DNA of 64,000 nucleotides from Chamaecrista fasciculata. Lineage: Eukaryota; Streptophyta; Magnoliopsida; Fabales; Fabaceae. The stretch is from positions 5,158-69,157 of the forward strand of contig QANZ01015550.1 of NCBI GenBank assembly GCA_003254925.1, read 5' to 3'. Below the pieces are notes generated by a model. That model was given only the letters and a program-made list of their open reading frames with translations, made no database searches and had not been told where the DNA came from. Both the position numbers and the translations under genes were made by a program. This document shows positions 1 through 12,582 of the stretch, piece after piece. Position 1 is the stretch's first letter. Every line of letters starts with the position of its first letter.

Positions 1-527
1 AAAAAAAGCTATTGAATCAAAATCAAAATAACACAAAGACAAGAAATGACCTGTGTAGTCAGTATTTTAGTCAAAAGATAAATAAGCTAAGGGTGGTTCC
101 CTATACAGATACATATATATTACCAGTCATTTTCGGTGCCAAAATGAGAGAAATCAGAAAACCTACCACCTACTTTTAAATTTCTAGATCACCAAATAAT
201 TTATGTCATTACAGCAGTGGGATGCTAGTTTACAGTATACAATTACTTCCTCCTATGTCCTCCATCCAAAATCTAGGAGAAGGGCAAGCAAAAATTGACA
301 GCAGATTGTTGCAAGTGCAGAAACTTAATAGCCATGAAGCATTCATTATGTTGCTGTTCATCGTGTTTTAGCCCCAAGCACATTACGTGCATGCCAATTT
401 CAAAAGAGAGGCATTGTTGAAAGGAAATATTCATTGGGAAGAAGGGGACCTTTCTTTTCTTTTACCTGTAAATGCAGCTGTATTATCATCAACAACTATC
501 GGAGAAATCTGAGTTGAGAGCACTATT
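1..527 (-). other. 3' flank / probable 3' UTR of PRORP gene
   Basis: This stretch lies downstream of the PRORP stop codon on the minus strand. It is AT-rich, has no coding signature of its own, and probably contains the 3' UTR and poly(A) region. The open frame at 431-664 is only an out-of-frame reading through the last PRORP exon. Confidence 0.4.
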
Positions 528-3299
528 TCAAGAATATCTATAATGAACTGCTGAGTTGCAATGACTGCAGAGATTACCATTTTCGTGAGGTTCCACGCCA
601 TTGGAAACGTTGACACTAGGCCTTGTAATGCAGAGCCAAATTCTGGAGGGTTCCTCGTTGCCATTGCCCACTACCACCGGCACATGCCATGATCCCTTTT
701 CTGATTCCTGAAACGAAAACTAAACATTTTCAAATTTTGCTCTAAAACAGTTCTGAAGACGCTACTTAATCTAACAAAATAGATATCATTGTCATTTGTC
801 AACCATCCTTACACAACAAACAGATTAAAAACATAAAGTTGGACTGTTGGACCTATACATGTAGGCACTAACTACAATTTAGTTAATCTACTGCTCTATA
901 TTGAAAACGTCTACAGCCATCACTAAAGAAAAGTTCCACCTAGGTTAAAATTTAAAGGAAAAAAAAACTAACCAACATGCACAGAACCCCACTGACTAAT
1001 GTGAGACATAGGAGCTTACGCATATATAAAAAACCCTTGGCTAACATGCAACAAAAATACTAGCACATAGCTAGCATGATTACAAGCATAGTGAAATGAC
1101 ATTCTAGTACAAGCAGTATAACATATATTACCTGGATGACCAATGAATATGAAGGTGGCATCAGAAGTTTAAGGTTTCCTTTAACAAATGTGTAGTGAAC
1201 CTGTAGAAAAAAACAAATAAATAAAAAAACGCAACAGGCACAGATATGCCTAAAAAGTCAACAGAACTGCATGAATATTTAAACAAAAAAGAAGAAAAAA
1301 GAAAATCAACTGTGCTCCACAACAAGCACACTTCTTACCATGTTTTCTGCTGTATGTAAATGAAAAATAAATAAATTGGATGCAAATTCAATCAACTACC
1401 ATACTTCACATAACATAGGCATAAAGATTAGCAAGCTCAGAATCATTAAATTAGAACAAGAAATATGTGATGATAGAATAAGCAATTTCAAAAGGAACTC
1501 ACTTGATGTCTTTCTTTCCACTGGTTAAAAAAGCTACTTCCGATGAGTTCGAATATGTGATCTCGCATTTCATCATTAGTCACCAGCAAGCATCTTAATT
1601 TCACAGCAGCATAGAGCCAATACCTGAAATCAAATAAAGGAAGACCAAAAAAAAAGGAAAAGAAAAGACCAAAAGAGTACAAGACATTAAAATGGAGTTA
1701 CTTGATTTTGAAGAGAGAATAAACATATTATTAATCAAAAGACTCAGACCCAAAATTCAACCACATGAGAACCTGTGCCTTATCACGAAGAAGCATTCAG
1801 ACAGTTCAAAAAACAAAAGTTTCATCCTCAGATGAAAAGATTAAACACATTGATTTGACAATTACCAATCATCATTAGAGCCATTTGGTGTTGTATAAAG
1901 AGCATCATTATCCCTCCACTCCTCAACCAACTTTCTACTGGAATGATTATCCATAAGCCCTCTTAGACGTTTGTTGTGCAAGAAAACCAGCGGCCGTTTC
2001 TTACTCCTATTATGTAGCTCGTTTACAACTTCATCAAGCTGCACCATTACAGAATGGACAATAAAAACATAATTAGTTGTTAATAACTTACTTAACATAT
2101 GAGCTAACATAATTTAGGAGTACCTGAGAAATGCTAAATTCACCATCTGCAAAATTTTGCTGGTAGAGCCCAATGTTTGCTCCATCCACTATAGCTTCAA
2201 AGTCAGCATGTTTTTCAAGCCACCCCTGTAATAGAAAATTCCAACAAGACAAAATGATGAGGGAAACAGCAAACTAAGTTGCAGTCATGCAGGAGTTTTG
2301 AAGACTTGAATAAGTCAACAAATTTCTCCATAATAGAAAAACCCAGTAATTTGATATTGTGTCATATCTCTTGCTCACCTGAAATTCACTAAAATTTGCC
2401 TTCACCTCTCGCTCCAAAGCCAAGGCTGCAATAGACTGTGCAAATTTCTCTGTCTCCTCATCATCAATATCAACACAAGCCAATTGCTCATGACAACAAC
2501 AACAATGTCCTTTTGCATCAACATTGGATTTGCACACATCCCACCTCCCCTTTCCAATCCATCCTTGACCATGCCAGCCTCCCCCATTCCTTACAATTTC
2601 TTCTTTTACTCGTCCAGCATCACTATTCTGTTCACCCACTTCTGAAGCATGGGAGCTTTGAAACCAGTCTTCGATAATCTGAGCAGTTGATTCATTAACA
2701 CACCTTACGGAGCTTCTGAGTTTGTGTAAATATTCATAAACTCTGTCTGCTCTACCTTTGGTCGCGCTCACCTTTAAAAGCGCCGAAAGCTCTGATTCCT
2801 CCAAACTCACTCCAGCTGAAACCATTTCCTCCTCAACCTTATATGCCTTATCAGCCTCCAAATGGTCACAAAAGCATAACAATGCAGGATCAAACGTCCG
2901 CAATCGAGGAGCAACTTTGTACTTTCCTATACTCTTAACCAATTCAAATGCATAATCGCCATCTCCTTTGGCCGCTGCTAGCCTAGCAATTGCTGTTATA
3001 GAAGCCTCATTAGGAGTGATTCCATTGGTCAACATATGATCAAATAAACGAAATCCGTAGTCCAACGACAAGTCTTTGAGAGATGGATCGGTTACAGAAT
3101 TAGAACAGAGGTAGAGTAAAGCATTGAAATGGTGCTGATTAACTCGAATTTTCTCGGAAACAACAGTTTCGTAGAGGGAGATTGCACCTCTCAAATCCTT
3201 ACTTTTGGAACAAGAATTGAGCACATATTGGAACTTGGTCTCTGGAGATTGGCTTGTCTTCTTCCTCTTCTTCGCGTTTGAGTAGTTGATTGTATCCAT
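528..3299 (-). CDS. PRORP: Proteinaceous RNase P (PRORP), nuclear type
   Basis: Protein-only RNase P removes the 5' leader from precursor tRNAs without an RNA subunit. Six coding exons on the minus strand: 3299-2379, 2225-2124, 2038-1866, 1623-1503, 1200-1132, 707-528. Together they give 521 aa, close to Arabidopsis PRORP2 (about 530 aa). Residues 20-190 form pentatricopeptide repeats. A central zinc-binding stretch (GHCCCCHEQLAC, near residue 280) pairs with a late SWHVP histidine and WLCI cysteine, as in known PRORP structures. The NYN nuclease domain shows Asp321 (VDGANIG), Asp397-Asp398 (SNDDW) and Asp416 (TNDEMRDH), which match the metal-binding aspartates of the family. There is no transit peptide; a basic AKKRKK run at residues 9-14 suggests nuclear location (inference). 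All introns have GT-AG borders and every junction keeps frame. The gene looks intact. Confidence 0.93.
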
Positions 3300-4800
3300 T
3301 GATGGATTTTGATAGGAGCTTAGTGCATGCAGAAGATTTAAAACCCTAGATGGCGGTTAATGCTGATTCTTATATCTCAGATTTTGAGTGGACGAAACGG
3401 TTAGTCTTAGATGAGGTTGCTATAGTAATATGGGCCAGCTGGATTAAAGTCTTTTGGGCCTTAAAAGCCCAAAATGCATACCATGGTCAAGCCTTCAAGT
3501 CTTGGATGTATAGGTTGGGCTTTATCCAATCAGTTCTGTCTGCCCATTATACAAAATAAAAAAAGTTCTATTAGGTTAGACTTGGTAAGTGAAAATATGC
3601 AAGAAATACAATTCAAAAAATATATATATATGCAAGAAACATATATTATCAATTCATTGAAGGCCAGAAAAACTCAGTTACTATGAGTTCGGATTAGGAT
3701 TTGATAACTATTAAATTCTTAGTAATAAAACAGTAATTAAACTGCAAACTCACTATTCTGCAATAAATATTTTATCCACCCAACGAATTTTTTTTTCATG
3801 CTCTAAGAATCAAAGCCTCATCTCTTTAATTTCAAAATGGTCTACCTTCCATAACTTATCTTTTATTAAAGTTATACTACGTTTCAATTGTCACTTTTTT
3901 CATTCAAACAAATAAGTATTTATTTTATTTTATTTTAGATTTTCTGTTTCCAAATAAATTTAAATAAAATTGAATAAAAAATAAAAAAAAAGTGATTATT
4001 AAACTATTTACTACTAAACTAATCAATAAAATTCCTATCAAAGGATAATCTGAGAAGAATAATATAAAATACCAAAAAAAAAGAGCTTCCAACAATTTTA
4101 AAATTCCAACAATTTGTTTTAAAAAATAATAAGAAATTATGAGTTTACTCAATAATATAAATTGAGTAATGTATAAAAGCATCTTGATTTAATACAATTA
4201 ACATGACAAGTCTATTTCTTGAAACACTCTCCACTTGAATAATTCCAAAACCTGTACAGAAAAAAAGATTGCTATATACGTCTGACAGAAATTTCATAAA
4301 TAATCCATTAGATTCAAAAACAATAATGCAGTTAAATGGGCTATCAAATTGGCTATTGAGTAATCAAGGAAAAATATATATCCAATGGAACATATTACAT
4401 CTGTAATATCAAGCAATTGTGGAGAATTTTGAAATAGAAATAATTTGAAAGGAAGAAAAATGAATTCCAGTCAACCAGATAAACTAATTTTCTGCACATG
4501 AAAAATGGGGAGGAGGCAAAGATCTCAAATGTTTTAACATCATACACAATAGAAGGATAGGAAAATTTGCATTTGACTTCATTCGTTCTAATGTTACTCT
4601 AATAAGCAAGAAAAAAATAATCCCCAATACAAAATACTATTTAGAAGTATGAAGCAAAGAGACTATATAGGCTTCATTATATAAGAATAGATAAATATGA
4701 CACCCAATAATGGCATAGAGAAGACAGGGGATTTCATGTATTCCCATTCATCCTCACCATTCCCATCATCAAGACTCTTAGCAAATTTTGTAGCTAGGTG
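3300..4800. other. Intergenic, no gene seen
   Basis: The first part is the PRORP 5' flank, probably promoter and 5' UTR on the minus strand. The rest is AT-rich sequence without a coding frame or recognisable repeat; the open frames at 3350-3686 and 3925-4182 have no family signature. Confidence 0.4.
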
Positions 4801-5253
4801 CAAGGTTGTCAAAATCGGGAGTTTAGATAAAATCGAAAAGGGAGGGTAAAATCGTATCGTAAAATCGTAAGAGTTTACCTATATATAGATAATAAAATTT
4901 TCAGAATATATAAAGATGCATAACAATTTTCATAAATATCTCAAATTCTCAATGTGACATCCATTGATCAAAATACATAAGTCCAAATATTTAACACTAA
5001 TATTACCATAACAAATTAGCAAGTTAAGATAAGTTCTTCAAAACTATAAATTAAATCAAACACTCAAACCAACAAAATTCTCCAAAAAGTCTTCTCATAA
5101 TCTCCTCCTCCATCATCATTGTCTATATCAAGCAATTCAAGCAAAGGCATTTAAAATTTCACACTGTTCAGTGTTCACACCCAACAAGTTTGATAAGATA
5201 TAAGCTTCAACTAAAAATACAATATTGGAGACACTATGTGCAATTAGATATAA

Positions 5254-7887
5254 TGTCACGACCCTCTAACGGAACCCGTGACTGGCACGGACCACAAAGA
5301 GGAACCCTGTGGCCCGTAAGCCTAACATATACCTCCATGACATAAATTCAGAAATTTTACTCCTGCATTAATTTATAATTCATCACTCGAATTTACAACC
5401 GTCCGTAAGGTAAACTTAGCATTTCCTATCTGTAATTCTGACAGAGCAACACTAAAGCCAATTACATAAGACAATGAATCAAGTAATCAAGTCAAGTATT
5501 AACTCGAACAAGTATGTGGAATTCCAAGAATTGTCACTTGATTTAGGCAACCCTATAAGATAATCCTTGCAACCTGAAACTGAAAATGTAAACAACAACG
5601 GGGTGAGTCAAGGGACTCAGTGAGTAATCCAATCTATCCTAGTCGTGGAGGGCAAGGTAACCCCACTAGGTTTAAAAAAGAAATAATGCACACATGAAGT
5701 ACACTTACACATCGGATCAAATATTGCACTAACTTATCTCACCATTACTTTCCATAGTCAAGCCATTACATAAACAAATCTCAATATAAGATTCACAATA
5801 CAAATAATCACATATATGCATGTCTACTCGTAGCACAGTCAAAACTATTCAGCCTGGGACCCGTGCCCATGTCACAGTTAAAGCTATTCAGCCTGGGACC
5901 CGTGCACATGTCACAATCAAAGCTATTCGGCCTGGGAACCGTACCCATGTCACAGTCAAGCTATTCAGCCTGGGACCCGTGCCCATGTCACAGTCAAAGC
6001 TATTCAGCCTGGGACCCGTGCACATGTCACAGTCAAAGCTATTCGGCCTGGGACACGTGCCCATGTCACAGTCAAAGCTATTCAGCCTGGGACCCATGCA
6101 CATGTCACAGTCGCTATTCGGCCTGGGACCCGTGCCCATGTCACAGTCAAAGCTATTTAGCCTGGGACCCGTGCCCATGTCACAGTCAAAGCCATTCAAC
6201 CAAAAACATCTTCTCAAACCATATCAGATTCCATTCGATCATAATACAAATTAAATCACTTTTTTGTATACATAACAAATCTCGAGTTAATCTTTCAAAA
6301 TATATATGTTTTCAATAAGCCATTGACCTTGCCCAAAAACCATATGAATCAATTAAGTCAGTCACATAAGCATGGTCACATAAGCATGGTAAAACAGTTT
6401 CTAGATTAGAGAGGATACTCACCTGAAGGTCATGCACAATGACCTAACATCCACTAATCAAAACACTACCTTCAACTTGAGGTAAATGCAAAGCACCTAA
6501 ATTTGATAACAAAGTACATTCACCCTATTAGAACACTTCTAACACATAAATTCATCAAGTGACATCTTACACATAACTTTAATATGCCATAAGCCTTCTC
6601 AAGTTCCTACTTTATTCTCAATATCACCAACTTGGTACTCCTTAAGCATAAGACACAAATTAACTTAAGAGTGCTTGGGTTAATTATTGGGAGCTTTAAC
6701 AAATACTTTATAAATGACCAAATCCTCAAAATAAAAGTTGTTATTCACATTCCAATTATATCAAGATTGAAAATCCTCACTTTTAAATACCAACCATGAT
6801 GCACAAATTCAATCTTACTTCTTAAGTACAATATTATAGTTTCAAAATTCCCCATAGATGTATAGAAACTTATTCAGTTCATGAAAACCATCAAAATCAT
6901 TCATAAGGACCAATTTGTAAACTTTAAAATTTTACCTCAAAACATCAAATTTCAAAATACACTCTATAAACTCAAATTGATGTTATAGAACTCATAATAA
7001 TCATCTATTGAACTTATATAACCTATTAATTTCAAGAAAACATGAACATTTGGGCAAAAACCCCATTTAAAGTTTCACCCTAGTTTCTATCGGGTCCCAA
7101 ATTGATGAATATGGAGTCAAGCATTAAACCAAGTGCTAGGAATCTTTAGAGTATCACAAATTATCAGAGAAGCACAAGAGAATCGAAGAAAACACCAACA
7201 CATTTCATAGATTTTGAAGAGAGAAGCAAAAATGATGAAATGAATGAAAATGGTACCAAGTGGGAGAAAAGAAGGAGGAGGACGGCGGCTGGTGGTGGCC
7301 GGACGCCGGCGGTGGTCGACGGACGGAGGAGGAGCGGAGGACGACGGCCAAGGAGGTGGTGGTGGTGGCTGGTCGCACTTTGGGTCTTGAGAGGAAGAGA
7401 TGAGAGGGTTTGGGAGAGTTGAAATGAGAATGGATGAGAAAGAGAGAGTTGAGCTGTCATAAATAAAAGGGGGTTGTTTTGCTATTTTGTCCAGATCTGG
7501 GGGGGTAAAATATAATTCTGACACAGGGAAAAACAAGCTAAACCATAGTCTTGCCCAGAAACGTTTGAATTTTTTTCAAAACAGTCCCTAAATCTCAAAA
7601 GTGCTAGAAATAGAAATTTTTGACAAACTTTATATTGTTGTATTCGTTGAAAATAGTAGGTTCCAAATATACACTTTACCTTCAAAAATATTATATCTAT
7701 AAATTATTATTTCTTACTCAAAAGTGTCTTATAATGAAATTAAATTGAGACCCGAATAAAATTCTTAAGTCAGATTGCTCCCAAAAATTAACCACAAGCT
7801 CATAGGGACTTCTAGATTAACTACACAATTTACTTTTGAGTCAAATACTAAGTTTAATAATTAATATAATTACCTTGGGGTATTACA
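5254..7887 (-). mobile_element. Solo LTR, 2.63 kb
   Basis: The unit starts TGTCACGACC and ends GGGGTATTACA, so it has the TG...CA ends of an LTR. It is flanked by an exact 5-bp duplication TATAA at 5249-5253 and 7888-7892, as expected from retroviral-type integration. No internal coding region and no second LTR are present, so it is best read as a solo LTR left by recombination. On the minus strand it would begin TGTAATACCCC and end GGGTCGTGACA, a form common in plant Ty3/gypsy LTRs; that orientation and the gypsy assignment are inference. It contains a 39-bp minisatellite and a GC-rich island at about 7264-7380. Confidence 0.8.
5836..6200. repeat. 39-bp minisatellite, about nine copies
   Basis: The unit begins CAGTCAAAGCTATTC and ends CCCATGTCA. 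Nine nearly complete copies and one partial follow head to tail; two copies carry small deletions. Because 39 is a multiple of three, long open frames appear on both strands here, but they are simple translations of the repeat and not genes. Confidence 0.95.
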
Positions 7888-7993
7888 TATAAGCTTCTGT
7901 ATTTATTTGACTCTCTTATTTGCAAGAACAGAGTACAATATTGGAGAGTCTCCAATGGAGACACTGCAAGACAACTTGGACAAGAACCACACA

Positions 7994-8125
7994 AAATCGC
8001 AGCAATGGACCACACATTCAGTGAAAAGAGCAGATAACTTAACCCAAATCGCAGCAATGGACCACACATTCAGTGAAAAGAGTAGATAACTTAACCCAAA
8101 TCGCAGCAATGGACCACTACTATCA
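7994..8125. repeat. 52-bp tandem repeat, about 2.4 copies
   Basis: The segment containing GCAGCAATGGACCACA recurs at 7999, 8051 and 8103, exactly 52 bases apart; the third copy is cut short. It lies inside the right part of the 4801-8600 element. Confidence 0.9.
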
Positions 8126-8600
8126 AAAACCAAAATTGCAAACCTAAACTAACCGATCAACGAGCCGTGATTTCGTGAATGTTGTCGGAGATAGGCCGTG
8201 AATGAACGACGGACGTCACCGGTCGCCGGTCGTCGTCATAGGCTGTAGTTTCTCAATCGTCGTTGGCCGTGAATGAGCGTCGCACGAGGTAGGAGAAGAA
8301 CGAAGGCCATCGTGAATGAGCGAGCACAGTAGCGTCAAATAGGAGGAATTAGGGATTAGGGATAGGAATTAAGCAGACTTGGTTTTGGTTTTGGGCTGAT
8401 GGTAGGGGTCCAATTGAATTTATTGGGCTGGACTTGTAAATTTTTGCCTGGACCAGTTTTTTTGCCAAAAACTAAGCAGACCGAGTAACTCGTGAACTCG
8501 GTCCAAACTCGTGAGTTTGACCCCATTTTGGTGCGATTCAACTCGATTTTGGGGGTAAAATCGCGATTTTAGGTGTTAAATCGCAATTTTAACAACCTTG

Positions 8601-9780
8601 TATATGACATCAACTTTTGCATTAGCTAAATTATGAAAAATGTATTTTCTATACTAGCAGTGTGCAATTTTATGTTAGCCAATGAGCTTTCAAAAGAAAT
8701 GGCTATATAATAATTTGTTCTCTCTACTGATAAGAACAGAGAAGCTCATTTTCTTTAATTATTGTTTTTATTTTGTTGAGAACCTGCACTAACACGTTAC
8801 ATCAAGTGTCTACTTTCTGCTGTTTCAGATGTTTCAAACAAATTTTGCTGCTCCTTGAAATTGAAGAAACCATAAAGTGATGCCTTGCAATTGAATATTG
8901 TGAAATAAATACAATCTGAATATATTTGTTTACTGGTTTATAAAAGATCATTCTTTAGTTGCTGAACTATGAACAGAGTCAACAGACAGATAACCTTACT
9001 CTACTATACATTTTTCCATGGGCTTTCCTTGTTTGATTCAAAACGAACTAATAAGTATGTCTACTTCAATACCGCTTTTCTTATATTCTTTATTTCTTTC
9101 CAATCCAAATATGCCCTAAAAGCCTACTAAGAAAAATACAAATCGAAAAGTGTTAAGAGGAAAAAAGCAATTGTAAGTTGTCCTAAATCCAATCTTTTCA
9201 TATACTTGGATCTTGATATTGTATCTTGCGCATTCATCTCCACATACATTGTACTTGTCGTTAAACTAATAAAAGTACTTCAAGGATCAATTAGTTACCA
9301 TGAAACTGACTGAAAAAGCTATACAGAGCAGTGGTCTTTGCTTTCACTTTGTCGGTTTTGGTAAGCAAGCATAATCACTAACATCTGCTACTCATACAAG
9401 TGGCAAAACACTACCATCAAAACAAAAAGCATTCAAACAAAAACCAATGGGGCAAATCAGCTCAAATAGTTAATATTGTAATTTGTAACCAAATATCATA
9501 TCATAACACTACCAATTAATGGGTATTTGACTTCGTTCAAAAAGGCAAAAGCCCTTCCAGATATAACATCTTTCTGCAGAAAGAGACTATAACACTCAAT
9601 CTATATATGTTTTGTTTTTCCTCTCGTAGCAGCAGAGATGTCACATGCATTCATCAAATGGATTGAAAGGTCCACAAACAGATACTATAACACTCAATCT
9701 ATATATCCACAGCCAGTGGCGGAGGCAGGAATTTTGGTTGGCGGGGCCGATATTTTTTTTTGTTAGAGGTCATTTTAGTC
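8601..9780. other. Intergenic, no gene seen
   Basis: AT-rich sequence without a gene. At 9715-9752 there is a short GTGGCGGAGGCAGGAATTTT motif of a kind that commonly starts a dispersed plant repeat, but no matching right end was found. Confidence 0.35.
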
Positions 9781-9781
9781 C

Positions 9782-10256
9782 TAAATATGTGTCTTAATAT
9801 TCATTTTGGTTTTTTTATGTTTCAAAATGTTCAAATTGGTCCCAAATATTAGGCAAAATGTTTTATTTTGGTCCCAAACTATTATATATGATAATATTTC
9901 TCTTGTTTCAAGTACGAGTGTAATGAATTTAGAGCCATGTATTGTTCTAAAAAATTATTTTCTCTATCTAATCATGGCTGTCAATAAACGAGGTCAAATC
10001 GATCGTGAAAGTAGACCGTTCATTTCATAATCATACAAGAAAAATTGATTATATCTCTCTCGTTTCAAGTTTGAATGTGACAAATTCAGAGCTATGAGTT
10101 ACTCTTAACAAGTACTTTAAACTTGAAATGAGATACAAGAAAAATATGACTAAATTCAATATATGGGTACCAAAATGAAACATTTTGCCAACATTAAGGA
10201 CCAATTTGAACATTTTGAAATATAAAGGACCAAAATGAACATTAGGACATTTAAAT
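9782..10256. mobile_element. Foldback MITE (family G, copy 1)
   Basis: Left arm reads cctaaatatgtgtcttaat...ttcattttggt...ttcaaaatgttcaaattgg; the right arm (10165-10253) is its inverse. Internal sequence shares the 'tcgtttcaag..gaatgtga' core with the copy at 23054-23573. It has no coding capacity. Confidence 0.75.
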
Positions 10257-10424
10257 TAATTATAATATTAAATAATGACTTTTCAATTTTCTTCATATTT
10301 CATGTTGTCTACTTCACAAAATGATGGGGAAAAAAATTTGGAGGGGGGGCCAATTCCTACACTTTTTTGTAAAACTATTAATCTATATATGGGCTTATAT
10401 AGAAATAATCCAAAATTTGGAGGG

Positions 10425-10800
10425 TTTCGTGTACGTACGACTCAAACTAAACACTCAAGCAAGAATCACGAAGCATCACTCACCTTCAATCTTCAATGGA
10501 AACCCTGCCACAAAGAAGCAGAAAGCCAGAAACGCAGACTCCTACAAAAAAACACGCCGGAATCACGTCGGAAACAACACGGCGGCGACGGAGACGGCGG
10601 CGGCAGCAGGGTTAGGGATTTTAGCGACAATTTCACTGCGTTTTTCCTTCAACATTAGAAGAAGGAGCACTACGTTTTTTCACTGCTTTCCGTGGGTAAC
10701 CGTCATCTACATGTTTTTGTTTTTTTGTTTTTTGTTTTTGTCTTTCATTTTTGGGTGGTTTAAACTAGTGGGCTTAAGCTAGTTTTTGAGGTCCAATTAC
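10425..10800. other. GC-rich, gene-start-like patch of unknown origin
   Basis: After AT-rich sequence there is a patch with CGG and GGCGG repeats (10555-10612) that resembles the start of a plant gene. Open frames cover it on the plus strand but have no recognisable domain and no continuing exon. It may be a captured promoter or 5' end fragment inside a repeat. Confidence 0.2.
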
Positions 10801-10963
10801 AAAAGTAAAAATATCCAGAGAGGCTATTTTTTTTCTTAATGGGTAGACCTTTTTTTTCTTCTTTTTTTTTGATATATTATTCTTTTTTTTTTAATGCTTC
10901 ATTGGGTGGTCAAGCTTTTTTTTTTAACCAACCCAAATTCACTAGAATGCTAATTAAAATATT

Positions 10964-11404
10964 GGTCAAAGCTCACTTTTGATCTCATAACTTTTTCTCA
11001 TGTCTCAATTTCATTCTATAACTTTTTTTGTTGTACTTTTAATCCCATGTCTTTTGCTCAAGTTGCAGATTTGGTCCCCAAATCACTTTTGGTCCTATAT
11101 CTTCTGGTTAGGTTGCAGAATTGGTCTCATATCTTTGCAAAAAGTTTCATCGACAGTCTCACTTGATCCAAAGATATGAGACTAATTCGCATCTGATCCA
11201 AAGATATAGGATCGATTTTGCAACTGAACCAAAAGATATGTGATCAATTCTACAACTTGACCCAAAGATATATGACTAAAGTGCAATACGAGACCAAATA
11301 TACAAGCTGAGCAAAATACATAGGACCAAAAGTACAACAAAAAAAGTTATGGGACCAAATTGAAACCTGAGTAAAACTTATGGGACCAAAAGTGTACTTT
11401 GGCC
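10964..11404. mobile_element. Foldback MITE (family A, copy 1)
   Basis: The left arm starts GGTCAAAGCTCACTTTTG and the right arm ends with its inverse (AAAAGTGTACTTTGGCC). Arms carry repeated 'ggtcccatatctttgg' phrases. Flanks TAAAATATT and TAAATATTT may be a decayed duplication. It is non-coding. Confidence 0.8.
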
Positions 11405-12435
11405 TAAATATTTGTTGTATTTGTAAATGTTCATTGTGGATAATTAAATTATATCTGGATTAATTATATTAACTTGAAACTAGATTGGTATGCAAGGCTT
11501 CAAGCTGTCTAAATTCATTCCAAACTACAACGCCTAACATCTATTACTTGTAATTAAGGGTAACTGGGTAACTCATCCGCTTTCACACACAACATTCATT
11601 CAGATCTGGAACTTCAAAATTGGAGACAACATTAATTAATTAATCTTAGTATTATTTATACTCTCAAATGTCACACTTTAACAAATAATGGGTTAATTTG
11701 AGTGATGATCAATTTAGTATCACTTAAATAAAGTTTTTAATTTGATATTTTATAAATATAATTATTTTTATTAAAAGACTCTCTTATTATAATTAAGTAC
11801 ACAATAAAGTCAAATTTAAGCTAATCAGGATAAAATTTCTAATTAGCAGTTAGATAATGTTAATACTTAATACTTTATCATATAAATTAGGGTTTGAACC
11901 ATTAAATTTCAACAAAAAATACACAAATATAATAAATATTAATATATTTTGGTCACTGTTGAGTAGGAAAAAAAATCGAATATGCTTTAAAAAAAATATA
12001 TAATATTCTAACTTAATAATAATTTAAGAAACTGGCAATTTTTCTCCAATTAAATAAAAATATACTCTGAAAAACCAATAAGTATTCAACTCATGAAAAA
12101 AAAAGTCAGCAAGCCTATATGCCAAAAAAAAAAAAAGAATACCCTAANAATGAATAATATGTAAATTTCTTTTATAAATCTTAAAAAAAAATCAGAGGTA
12201 TTTTTTAATTCTAGTAGAATATGGGTGTTTACTCTACTCTAAATTTTTGTTAAAAAAAATTATTATTCATGAATATAATAAGAGATGATGTATTTTTTAG
12301 TGTTTAAATTTATCTTAAAATTACAATTTATTTTTTAAATATAAAAATTAATTTATTACCCTCCTTCTTTTTTTATAAATATTAAGTATTTAGTCTTCAT
12401 TTATAATATCTCAAATATTAAATAATTTATATTTA
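11405..12435. other. Intergenic, no gene seen
   Basis: Very AT-rich with no coding frame. It contains one ambiguous base at 12148. Confidence 0.4.
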
Positions 12436-12439
12436 TAAC

Positions 12440-12582
12440 CACATGAGTGTGTCTTAGTGGTTCTTCACTTTGTCCCTTTAACCAAGTGGTGGGGTTCGAA
12501 TCCCACCTTTTGGGTATAGAAAGCATTTTTCTGGCCAGCTATTTACCCTTAGGTCGAGAACTCTAAGTTTATAAAAAAAAAA
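12440..12582 (+). mobile_element. SINE-like tRNA-derived retroposon
   Basis: A Pol III-style head is visible: an A-box-like GTCTTAGTGGTT near 12452 and a B box GGTTCGAATCC near 12494, followed by a body and an A-rich tail at 12572-12582. The head does not fold as an intact tRNA (no matching acceptor stem), which favours a SINE over a tRNA gene. Confidence 0.5.

Larger units (their letters stand above)
4801..8600. mobile_element. Non-autonomous DNA element with inverted ends, host of a solo LTR
   Basis: The left end begins CAAGGTTGTCAAAATCG and the right end is the near-exact inverse (TTTTAACAACCTTG). Beyond that both ends stay loosely complementary and are rich in AAAATCG/CGATTTT motifs for about 60 bases. 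Removing the nested solo LTR leaves about 1.16 kb of element DNA. No transposase frame is visible and I could not see a target-site duplication, so the superfamily is unresolved. Part of the right half (8160-8320) is unusually GC-rich. Confidence 0.5.

Noticed and set aside
5836-6200. Regularly spaced repeats resembling a CRISPR array
   Set aside because: The repeats are head to tail without unique spacers, and the genome is a plant.
5820-6318. Three overlapping frames of 109-151 codons
   Set aside because: They translate the 39-bp minisatellite, whose unit length is a multiple of three; no gene signature.
7117-7536. 139-codon minus-strand frame in a GC-rich patch
   Set aside because: It lies inside the solo LTR, is low-complexity Pro/Ser-rich and has no domain.
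10275-10782. Two plus-strand frames of 127 and 153 codons
   Set aside because: They overlap a repeat-like patch with poly-T runs, carry no domain and have no splice partners.
12494-12504. GGTTCGAATCC as part of a true tRNA gene
   Set aside because: No cloverleaf with a matching acceptor stem could be drawn around it; a SINE head fits better.
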